NCBI RefSeq assembly: GCF_018881595.1 | Contig: NZ_JACVQA010000014.1 | Span: 1 to 64,000 of the forward strand | Direction: 5' to 3' | Length of the DNA: 64,000 nt | From: Polynucleobacter sp. UK-Gri1-W3 | Lineage (GTDB): Bacteria > Pseudomonadota > Gammaproteobacteria > Burkholderiales > Burkholderiaceae | Part shown: positions 1 through 6,988 of the stretch, in pieces | How positions within the stretch are numbered: the stretch's first letter is position 1 | Layout of the letters: each line of letters begins with the position of its first letter | Program-made: the position numbers and the translations under genes | The notes under the pieces: model-generated | The model's database searches: none | The model's input: only the letters and a program-made list of their open reading frames with translations | Told to the model about the DNA's origin: nothing

Positions 1-119
1 CGTTCAGTTTGGCTAAGGTGTTGATAGGTCATGGCTACTTTGACTTGCAGGTCTAGAAGCTTTGGATACTAAAACATCCTTAGCCTCCTTAACTAGTTGT
101 TCAAAGTTGCACTTCGTAG

Positions 120-148
120 TTGAATCCACCCCTTATTATTGGAATAAT
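120..148 (+). promoter_or_regulatory. Predicted sigma70 promoter for the exported protein at 188
   Basis: A -35-like TTGAAT (120-125) and a -10-like AATAAT (143-148) are separated by exactly 17 bp. Transcription would begin near 155, about 33 nt before the ATG at 188. This argues against the longer reading frame that opens at 62, because that start would lie upstream of the promoter. Confidence 0.5.
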
Positions 149-187
149 TTTGATCCTTTGAGTCTGCGAAGCCCTACCTTAAACATC

Positions 188-1030
188 ATGCAGATGCATC
201 AATTCAAAGCACTACTGACCGTCCTGATGTTGTCTAACTTCAAGCTTGCGCTCGCTCAAGATGCAAATACATTTTTCGACACACTCACCCCGGGAAAAGA
301 ACGGCTTATTTCTAGTGAGCGGCAATTACAAGCTCAAGATAATGTTGCCTCTGTACCCATCTATTTCAACTTTGACCAAAAAGTAGGCCTAGGACATCAA
401 GGCTCAACTCAATACACCCAAATAGAGCCCTGGCTTCCTTATCGTATTAATTCTGACTACAGCTATGTAGTGCATCCCCAGATCACCTATCAATCCTTCA
501 ATAATTTCGATGGTTACTCTAGCTCGGGATTTAAACCAGTCATTATTGAAAGTTTTTTTACCGAATCCAATGCGACTAGACTAGAGAACTCATTTGGTTT
601 TGGTCCAATGGTACAGATCGGCACCAATATGCCTACCATGTATGGCAGCTCACAAAACGCTGTGGGATACAGCATGGGCGCTATTCATCGAAGCGAGGAT
701 TGGATTGTGGGTGCTTATGCATATCAATCGTTTGGCCTTGGAGCAATGCCGATCAATGGTCCTAGCGCCAATAATGTTGGATTTCAACCTTTTATCACCT
801 ACATCACCAAAAGATATGGGAACATTACTCTTGATTGTGAATCGGTCACGAATCTTGATACCGGCGCTCATGCCTATCCAATCAATTTAATGGGCAGCAA
901 ATTGATTGAAGTGGGTGACCTCCCCCTGCTTTTTACAGTCGGTGCTCGTTATTACACTGTCAACACCAACCAAGGTGGCGCGCAAGGTTGGGGTGGGCGC
1001 GTTGGGATTACCTATGCTTTTTCACATTAA
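188..1030 (+). CDS. Exported, probably outer-membrane, protein of unknown function
   Basis: This encodes 280 residues. I chose the ATG at 188 because it places a good signal peptide at the N-terminus (hydrophobic FKALLTVLML, likely cleavage after ALALA near residue 23), whereas the frame opening at 62 adds 42 residues with no export character and starts upstream of the likely promoter. A second ATG at 194 is also possible. The mature part alternates aromatic and polar residues and is rich in Gly, Tyr and Asn, as in small beta-barrels. It ends TYAFSH, so the usual terminal aromatic residue is not the last one. The amidohydrolase gene follows after 19 bp, so the two probably share a transcript. 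No catalytic motif is visible. It could be a barrel porin or an exported binding protein, and the family is not certain. Confidence 0.7.
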   Translation: MQMHQFKALLTVLMLSNFKLALAQDANTFFDTLTPGKERLISSERQLQAQDNVASVPIYFNFDQKVGLGHQGSTQYTQIEPWLPYRINSDYSYVVHPQITYQSFNNFDGYSSSGFKPVIIESFFTESNATRLENSFGFGPMVQIGTNMPTMYGSSQNAVGYSMGAIHRSEDWIVGAYAYQSFGLGAMPINGPSANNVGFQPFITYITKRYGNITLDCESVTNLDTGAHAYPINLMGSKLIEVGDLPLLFTVGARYYTVNTNQGGAQGWGGRVGITYAFSH

Positions 1031-1049
1031 TACCTTTTAAAGAAACCTC

Positions 1050-2687
1050 ATGACATCAAATCAAACCCTCTACTTCAACGGCAATATTTTGACTATGGCC
1101 GGAGATAAACCTGAGTATGTCGAAGCAGTGTTAGTTGCAGATGGAAAAATTGCTTTCGCCGGCAGCAAACAAGAGGCAAATGCTTTGGCGAGTCCAGATG
1201 TCAAAAGGCATGACCTTCAAGGACATACCCTAACCCCAGGATTTATTGACACTTGGGGGCACTTTGGTTTGTTTGCCCAGCAAACATTAAGCTTGAATGT
1301 TGGTTACTTCGCCGACAATCCTCCACGCAGTAGATCTGAGTTAATTACACAACTGAAAAAAGACGGCAAGCTTCTTAATGGATGGTTGATCGCAGCCGAG
1401 TACATGGATGGCTTAATGAAAGACGGACCATTAACCATTGCTGATTTAGATGCTGCTTTTCCAGATACGCCGGTACTTGTTCAAAACATTTGCACACTAG
1501 CGGGCTTATTTAATACAGCGGGCCTAAAAAAACTAGGCATTACTGCAGATACTAAAGTTGAGTCTGGCACGATCGTAGTTGATCCCACTACTCATCAAAT
1601 GACGGGCATCATTATTGGGCTACCCTATCTGAACGCAGTAGCGGCGGCTTATGACCAATTTTCTCAGGATCTCACTTTTAAGACTTATCAAAGCGCAGAG
1701 AAAATTTATGCCTCGTATGGCACTACGACTGCCCAGCACTATCAAGCCAGTCCTGAAGACATTCAATTGATGCGTCTCGCATCTGATAGCGGTGTTATTT
1801 CAATTGATTTAATTGCCCTCCCAATGAGCGATACGGTAGACACCCTACTAAAAGGGAATCCCAACTATTCCTTTGGTGTCTACAGCAACGTTGATCGAGG
1901 CTTTAAGGTTGCAGGCATATTGATGTCAACAGATGGAGGGCCGCAGCTCAAGCTGGCCTACCTCTCTAAACCCTACAGCGATACCACAGGCTTCCCAGAT
2001 GGCTGGCGGGGTATGGCTTACTACACTCAAGATCAGGTTGATCACTACACTAAGCTGGCCTACGAAAAAAATATCCCGTTCTTTTGCTACAGCAATGGTG
2101 ATGCAGGCATTGATATGGCCTTAGCCGCGATAAAAAAAGCAATTGCGGAAACTGGGATTACGGAAGATCGCCGCTCGACCATCTCCCATTCATTTTTTGC
2201 AAGGGAAGATCAGCTTGACGACTACAAAGCCAATCATATTATTGCCATTACTTTATCCAATCATATATGGCTGTATGGGGATATCTATTTAGATATCGTT
2301 GGCGAAGAACGCGCCGATCATTTTTGTCCCATGGTGACAGCACATAACAAAGGGATAGTGGTAGGAATCCATAATGATGTTCCCTCTTCTGGGCCAGATT
2401 GCTTATTTACCATTTGGAGTGCAGTCAATCGCAAAACAATGTCTGGAAAAACATTGGGTACTCAGGAAAAGATGGATCCTTACCTAGCATTGCAGGCTTT
2501 CACATGTAATGCTGCTTATGTATATCGCGAGGAGAATACGAAGGGTAAGATCCTGCCTGGCATGTTGGCAGATTTAGTGGAGTTAGATCAAAATCCTTTA
2601 ACGATTGATCCAGATGCAATCAAAGATATTAAGGTGGTCAACACCATCAAAAATGGCAAAGTGATTTACTCCAGGAGTGTCGAGTAG
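1050..2687 (+). CDS. YtcJ-type amidohydrolase with altered metal ligands
   Basis: This 545-residue protein has the layout of the amidohydrolase_3/YtcJ family: a short N-terminal beta-sandwich (residues 5-60), a TIM-barrel core, and a C-terminal return of the sandwich with the family phrase KGKILPGMLADLVELD. Most members hydrolyse C-N bonds in amides or cyclic amides with one or two metals. The metal-binding motif normally read as D-x-H-x-H after strand 1 is D67-T-W69-G-H71 here, so Trp replaces the first His. The later H-x-x-G-D motif reads Y347-S-N-G-D, so Tyr replaces that His. H380 and the H-N-D motif ending at D443 are kept. It has no signal peptide, unlike its intact relative at 36925. 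It is probably co-transcribed with the exported protein upstream. The protein may be a pseudo-enzyme or may use a changed metal site, and its substrate cannot be named. Confidence 0.85.
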   Translation: MTSNQTLYFNGNILTMAGDKPEYVEAVLVADGKIAFAGSKQEANALASPDVKRHDLQGHTLTPGFIDTWGHFGLFAQQTLSLNVGYFADNPPRSRSELITQLKKDGKLLNGWLIAAEYMDGLMKDGPLTIADLDAAFPDTPVLVQNICTLAGLFNTAGLKKLGITADTKVESGTIVVDPTTHQMTGIIIGLPYLNAVAAAYDQFSQDLTFKTYQSAEKIYASYGTTTAQHYQASPEDIQLMRLASDSGVISIDLIALPMSDTVDTLLKGNPNYSFGVYSNVDRGFKVAGILMSTDGGPQLKLAYLSKPYSDTTGFPDGWRGMAYYTQDQVDHYTKLAYEKNIPFFCYSNGDAGIDMALAAIKKAIAETGITEDRRSTISHSFFAREDQLDDYKANHIIAITLSNHIWLYGDIYLDIVGEERADHFCPMVTAHNKGIVVGIHNDVPSSGPDCLFTIWSAVNRKTMSGKTLGTQEKMDPYLALQAFTCNAAYVYREENTKGKILPGMLADLVELDQNPLTIDPDAIKDIKVVNTIKNGKVIYSRSVE

Positions 2688-2830
2688 ACTTAAGAATGCG
2701 TCGCATTCATCCACGAAGGTATTCGCTGAAGCTTATAGCAGCCGCCCCACTCTTTGAGGGCCATTTTCTGAGCTCATTAAACCCCCTTTTGGCCTGCTGG
2801 TTGTGAGCTCGAATCGCCCAACCTACCAGC

Positions 2831-2864
2831 TATACAAAAGCCACCTTCGGGTGACTTTTGTATA
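2831..2864. terminator. Strong hairpin with TTCG loop, likely bidirectional terminator
   Basis: A 15-bp stem with one mismatch closes on a TTCG loop (2846-2849). The lower arms are AAAAG and CTTTT, so each strand would emit a short U-rich end. It lies between the amidohydrolase stop and the ATG at 2892 and would end the upstream transcript. Because it is only 28 bp from the next start, it could also affect expression of the DUF2252 gene. Confidence 0.6.
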
Positions 2865-2891
2865 TCGCTGCCCACATGGCATCATAGAAGC

Positions 2892-4298
2892 ATGGCAAAT
2901 AAACTATACGACTTATTTCTAGAGAAAAAACCTAGCCTGCAAGAGCGGCTAGATTTAGGAAAATCTATTCGCAAACAGGTTGGTCGATCTTCGATCGGGC
3001 AATTGAATGTCGAAACTCTACGTCAAACCTCAGTTGATATCTTGCTTTCTCAAGATCAATCACGAATTCCTGAATATATACCGATTCGCCATGCACGCAT
3101 GGCAGTTGATCCCTTTGCGTTTTATCGAGGTGGGGCTGCAATTATGGCCAATGACCTAAGCCGCACCCAAAGCCCACCTATTAAAGTGCAGTTATGTGGA
3201 GATATGCATGTCAGCAACTTCGGGTTCTTTTCCACAACCGAACACCAGCTCGTTTTTGGAATTAATGATTTTGATGAAACACTTCCCGGTAACTTTGATT
3301 GGGATCTGAAACGTCTTACAGCAAGCGCAATGATTGCCTCTCGGCAATTAGGCAAAGACCATATCTTTGGTGAAATGATTGTCAGGACGATAGTGAAATC
3401 CTATCGTAATCTTCTACAACAATACTCAACCCTACCCTATACCGATCTCAAGCGAGCTTATATTGATGAAAAGGTATTAACGCAAGCTGCGGCAAAATAT
3501 GCGAATCCGGTAAGTCAAAAATACTTACAAAAATTGCTTGATAAAGCAAGGAAAAATAATGGTCACGGCCTCATTGGAAGGCTTACTGAAGATACCCCAG
3601 AAGGTATGCGATTGGTTAATAAACCTCCATTGATTGAGCACTTAGAATTTTCGCTTCATGGCAGCAAAATATCGGAATTGAATAACGAAGGACTAAATTC
3701 TTACATTCAGTCACTAAACCCAGATCGCAGGCATTTATTATTGCGTTACCAATTGATTGACTGGGCTAGAAAAGTTGTTGGCGTAGGAAGTGTTGGCAAC
3801 GCCTGCTGGGTAATGTATTTTGAAGGTCTCAATGCCAATGACCCACTTTTTCTCCAAACAAAACAAGCCCGAAAGTCGGTATTGTCTTCATTTTTTCCGG
3901 ACACGCATTTCGAATCAGAGGGAGAACGCGTCGTTCAAGGTCAATCCCTCATTCAAGGTGCCCCAGACCTCTTTCTAGGCTACGGCAAGACCACAGAAAT
4001 GGATTTTTATGTTCGTCAATTGCGTGACATGAAGGGTGGAATTTCTGTTGGTGATGACGGCATCAATGCCAAAGTATTTCCTGACTTTGCAAAACTCTTT
4101 GGATGGGCGTTAGCCAATGCACACGCTCGGTCAGGTGATGCAGCGCTACTGGCAGGCTATTGTGGCAAGAGCGAGGCATTAGATGATGCCCTTGTGAGCT
4201 TTGCAGCTTCATATAGCAAGCAAAATTTGGCAGACTACGACACTTATTTAAAGGCGATAAAGTCAGGCAAGATTTCCTGCGCGACTGAAAACTTTTAA
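2892..4298 (+). CDS. DUF2252 family protein
   Basis: The 468-residue product matches the DUF2252 (COG4320) family in length and in its hallmark stretches: YRGGAAIMANDL near residue 77, CGDMHVSNFG near residue 103, INDFDET near residue 124 and GNFDWDLKRL near residue 135. The GDMHxxN and DFD elements resemble the catalytic loop and the metal-binding acidic motif of aminoglycoside-phosphotransferase-like kinases, so a kinase-like fold is plausible. This is an inference, as the family has no settled function. There is no signal peptide or membrane segment, so a cytoplasmic location is expected. The gene stands alone between two hairpins (2831-2864 and 4367-4396), which suggests an independent transcription unit. 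Nothing looks truncated. Confidence 0.85.
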   Translation: MANKLYDLFLEKKPSLQERLDLGKSIRKQVGRSSIGQLNVETLRQTSVDILLSQDQSRIPEYIPIRHARMAVDPFAFYRGGAAIMANDLSRTQSPPIKVQLCGDMHVSNFGFFSTTEHQLVFGINDFDETLPGNFDWDLKRLTASAMIASRQLGKDHIFGEMIVRTIVKSYRNLLQQYSTLPYTDLKRAYIDEKVLTQAAAKYANPVSQKYLQKLLDKARKNNGHGLIGRLTEDTPEGMRLVNKPPLIEHLEFSLHGSKISELNNEGLNSYIQSLNPDRRHLLLRYQLIDWARKVVGVGSVGNACWVMYFEGLNANDPLFLQTKQARKSVLSSFFPDTHFESEGERVVQGQSLIQGAPDLFLGYGKTTEMDFYVRQLRDMKGGISVGDDGINAKVFPDFAKLFGWALANAHARSGDAALLAGYCGKSEALDDALVSFAASYSKQNLADYDTYLKAIKSGKISCATENF

Positions 4299-4366
4299 TT
4301 CGCTGGTTGCGAGTTTAAAAACAAATTTTTGGCGCTGCCAATCTCGCCTGACTCACCAGTATCAAG

Positions 4367-4396
4367 AAACCCTCACTAGCAGTAGTGGGGGGTTTT
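4367..4396 (+). terminator. Rho-independent terminator of the DUF2252 gene
   Basis: The arms AAACCCTCACTA and TAGTGGGGGGTTTT pair around a GCAG loop with one bulged or mismatched position, and the 3' arm runs into TTTTATCTTTCT. It begins 69 bp after the stop at 4298. Confidence 0.8.
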
Positions 4397-4585
4397 ATCT
4401 TTCTGGGTTGGTGAAATATGGCAACTACCAAATATCAAAAGTTGATCTATAGGGTCGTTGCCGGTCAGGAAGGTCTACGCTAAGTAATCGATTGGACTAT
4501 GAGCGTCTCGAAACAGGATAATTCTTGGGTAAATACTTGAATAGCTGGCGGGTAGCTAACAACCCAAAGCGGAGAATGGCCGAAA
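4397..4585. other. Spacer between two terminators, no gene seen
   Basis: This stretch lies between the terminator of the plus-strand DUF2252 gene and the terminator of the minus-strand amidohydrolase remnant. I see no convincing coding sequence, RNA gene or repeat. A 21-codon frame from 4418 has no ribosome-binding site. Confidence 0.5.
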
Positions 4586-4613
4586 ATCAAAACCCGCCGA
4601 AGCGGGTCTTGAT
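4586..4613 (-). terminator. Terminator behind the amidohydrolase remnants
   Basis: A 12-bp stem with one mismatch (ATCAAAACCCGC pairing GCGGGTCTTGAT) closes on a CGAA loop, TTCG on the minus strand. On the minus strand the 3' side continues into TTTTGATTTTC. It lies 23 bp past the last stop codon of the remnant at 4636. Confidence 0.7.
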
Positions 4614-4635
4614 TAAAGAGTTTAAACACTTACTT

Positions 4636-4914
4636 TCACAAAGTGTTTTTATAGATCTTTCCATCTTTCATAATGACGCGGAAATTTTTGGCTGGATCGG
4701 CAATGATGTCCAAGTTTTGCGTTGGATCGCCATCCACCAACAACAAGTCAGCGTAAGCACCTTCTTGAATCACACCCAACTTACCCTCTGTATAGGGGTT
4801 ACGCTTACCAGATAATGCAAAAAGCTGGGCATTGTCATGGGTCACAATTTTAAGGGCATGGGCTGGAGTCATGAACTGCTTCATGTTAACTAACTCTGTG
4901 TTTTGCCTGTACAT
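4636..4914 (-). pseudogene. C-terminal remnant of an imidazolonepropionase-like amidohydrolase
   Basis: About 85 residues survive, including MTPAHALKIVTHDNAQLFAL and the closing phrase EGAYADLLLVDGDP, which is typical of the C-terminal sandwich of imidazolonepropionase-like amidohydrolases. The whole catalytic barrel is missing, so this cannot be an enzyme by itself. The sequence runs directly into the YtcJ-type N-terminal half upstream (4890-5708), in a different frame. The style of this C-terminus differs from the YtcJ family, so I infer that two neighbouring amidohydrolase genes were joined by a deletion with a junction near 4905-4940. A sequencing error alone would not explain the missing few hundred residues. 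Confidence 0.75.
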
Positions 4915-5708
4915 ATTTTGAGGCTCGAATAATAAATCCGTTCCCCATGTGTAGTCACCCCTGTGGATGCCATCTTTTTCAAGGTACCTTGAATGGCACC
5001 CATTAACTGAGCTTCAGTAGGAGCAGGCATCTTAGCCATAAATGGCAAATAAGAAGGTGGCTCTACCAATTTTCCAGTGAGCTTACCCTTAGCATCCTTC
5101 ACAAAAATACCGCCACCAGCAGGATTAGGCGTTTGATCAGTAACACCGGCAAGTTCTAGGGCCTTATGATTAACATAACCGATATGCCCGGATTGGTTCA
5201 CAATAAAAATTGGAACTTCCTTAGAAACTTTATCCAAATCGTCTGCAGTAAGCTCAGCCATAAAAGGGGTGGTACGTGATGGATCAACCCCAAAACCAAA
5301 TAGCCAACCCCCAGCAGAGACGTCTTTGAGTGCGGCCTTCATTTTCTGAGTCAATGACTCTTTGGTGTCATAAGGCAAAGTAAAGTTACTTAAATTAAGC
5401 CCAAGACCTTCGAGGAAGGCGGTAACAATAATGTGCACATGCGGCTCAACAAATCCTGGCATTAGAGTTTGACCCTTGAGATCAATTACTTTAGTGTTAT
5501 CAGCTTGCCATTCTTTTGTAACTGCATCTTTAGTGCCAACTGCAACAATCTTGCCATTCTGCACTGCAAGCGCCTGCACTTCTTCATTCTTAGCATTGAC
5601 AGTAACAATGGGGCCACCATAAAAAATAGTGTCAGCATTGCCTTTGGCAAATACCAATGCGCATTGCGCCATTAATAATGTGGAAAGTAGTTTTGGTGCA
5701 AATTTCAC
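4890..5708 (-). pseudogene. N-terminal half of an exported YtcJ-type amidohydrolase
   Basis: The frame starts at a GTG and gives 272 residues: a signal peptide (LLSTLLMAQCALVFAKG), the beta-sandwich, the metal motif E-P-H-V-H in the phrase MPGFVEPHVH, and the barrel up to STGVTTHGE near residue 258. It then ends in about 14 unrelated residues. Intact relatives have 500-600 residues, so the second half of the barrel with the later His and Asp ligands is gone. It is closer in design to the intact exported enzyme at 36925 than to the cytoplasmic one at 1050. Downstream comes the tail of another amidohydrolase in a different frame. I interpret the pair as deletion-fused pseudogenes. The truncated protein may still be made and exported but should be inactive. 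Confidence 0.75.
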
Positions 5709-5922
5709 ATTAGTCTCAGATTGGGTTTAAACGATAGGTATCGAATCTGTAAATATATCAATATCTAATAGCAAATCCTTGCAAAACTTCAAAAATGCCA
5801 AGGCATCGATCTCTATTTAGGGAAAACCATTAAATAATTATTAAGAACTAAGAGCGTTTCTTATTGGCCTTGGATTCAACCGATCGATGCAACAGATTGG
5901 ACAAAAGTCACCCAAAGGGGTT

Positions 5923-5950
5923 AAACAAAAAGCCACTCCGAAGAGTGGCA
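5923..5950 (-). terminator. Terminator of the DUF2892 gene
   Basis: GCCACTC and GAGTGGC form a 7-bp GC-rich stem around CGAA (TTCG on the minus strand). On the minus strand the 3' arm is followed by TTTTTGTTT. It sits 13 bp past the stop at 5963. Confidence 0.8.
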
Positions 5951-5962
5951 TAGATTTATTGT

Positions 5963-6148
5963 TTACTTCTTGGCGGTATTGATACCCAGTATTGAGTAAG
6001 CTGGGCAATTACCGATCATTCCCGTTAACAGAGGAACGATGCCTATCCAAGCCCAAGGGCCAGTGATACCAAAGCCAGCTAAACCCATTAGCGTTACACC
6101 AACAGTCATTCGTAAAACGCGTTCAGTATGTCCGATATTGCATTTCAT
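5963..6148 (-). CDS. Small DUF2892 inner-membrane protein
   Basis: This 61-residue protein has the DUF2892 pattern: a short charged N-terminus (NIGHTERVLRM), then two hydrophobic segments (TVGVTLMGLAGFGI and WAWIGIVPLLTGMIGN) joined by a Gly-Pro turn, and the closing phrase NCPAYSILGI with one conserved Cys. In other bacteria this domain occurs alone or fused to rhodanese domains, as in YgaP, and is thought to sit in the inner membrane. The biochemical role is unknown. The conserved Cys is compatible with a sulfur link but does not show one. The gene lies just after rlmB on the same strand and has its own terminator. Confidence 0.85.
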   Translation of the reverse strand: MKCNIGHTERVLRMTVGVTLMGLAGFGITGPWAWIGIVPLLTGMIGNCPAYSILGINTAKK

Positions 6149-6187
6149 TTGAAGCTCTTTTTTTACTAGGCAGCTTTGTCAGTTGCC

Positions 6188-6943
6188 TTATTTGCTTACT
6201 TTAGCTAGGCGCTGTCTTAATGCCTCATATAAGCATACGCCACTTGCAACAGATACATTCAGACTTGAGACAGCACCTTGCATAGGAATACGTACCAACT
6301 CATCACAGGTTTCTTTTGTAAGGCGGCGCATGCCCTCGCCTTCAGCCCCCATCACAATCGCAATTGGGCCTGTGAGGTCGAGGTCATAAATTGATTTTGT
6401 GGCCTCATCATCCGTGCCGATCAGCCAAACACCTGCTTCTTGCATCTCTTTCATACTGCGCACGAGGTTAGTAACCGTAATGACTGGTATCACCTCTGAT
6501 GCACCGCTAGATACTTTACTAACAGTGGCATTGATAGATGCAGAGCGATCTTTAGGGACCACTACGGCATCTACGCCAGCGCCATCCGCTACACGCAGAC
6601 AGGCGCCAAAGTTATGGGGATCAGTAATGCCATCTAACACTAGGAACAATGGCTTTTTCTGAGCACCCTCAGCATCCTCCACCACTTCAGTAACAGTGCG
6701 CGCAACAGTCATTTTGTCTGCCAAGGCAACGACACCCTGGTGACGATCATGACCTGTCAGCTTATGCAAACGCTCAGCATCAGCGGCGTGCAAGCGTTCA
6801 CCTAAAATCTCTTCCGCTTGTTTTAAGAAATCCCCCATACGCCTATCGCGACGACCAGAGTCAAAGTACACAGACTTCAAACTATCTGGATCAACTCGTA
6901 AACGCGCTTGCACTGCATGAAAACCTACTAGTATTTGCTTCAT
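6188..6943 (-). CDS. rlmB: 23S rRNA 2'-O-methyltransferase (G2251)
   Basis: This 251-residue SpoU-family enzyme would methylate the ribose of G2251 in the peptidyl-transferase P-loop of 23S rRNA using S-adenosylmethionine. The N-terminal part (residues 1-75) is the L30e-like RNA-binding substrate domain beginning KQILVGFHAV. The C-terminal knotted domain carries the three SpoU motifs: DPHNFGACLR (about residue 107), IAIVMGAEGEGMR (about residue 195) and SSLNVSVASGVCLYEALR near the end. Length and motif order are normal. The gene follows rnr on the same strand after 45 bp, the common rnr-rlmB arrangement, so co-transcription is likely. Confidence 0.95.
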   Translation of the reverse strand: MKQILVGFHAVQARLRVDPDSLKSVYFDSGRRDRRMGDFLKQAEEILGERLHAADAERLHKLTGHDRHQGVVALADKMTVARTVTEVVEDAEGAQKKPLFLVLDGITDPHNFGACLRVADGAGVDAVVVPKDRSASINATVSKVSSGASEVIPVITVTNLVRSMKEMQEAGVWLIGTDDEATKSIYDLDLTGPIAIVMGAEGEGMRRLTKETCDELVRIPMQGAVSSLNVSVASGVCLYEALRQRLAKVSK

Positions 6944-6988
6944 TTCGTTTGCTTCATCTTATTTTTTTGTTATTTTTCTGATTAATCT

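Noticed and set aside
62..187. Longer N-terminus of the exported protein at 188
   Set aside because: The extra 42 residues lack signal-peptide character and would start upstream of a good predicted promoter.
2780..2830. tRNA-like text (GGTTGTGAGCTCGAATC with AACCTACCA) after the first amidohydrolase
   Set aside because: No acceptor or anticodon stem can be built around it; at most it is a degraded fragment.
4418..4483. A 21-codon frame in the gap after the DUF2252 gene
   Set aside because: It has no ribosome-binding site, lies directly after a terminator and has no recognisable features.
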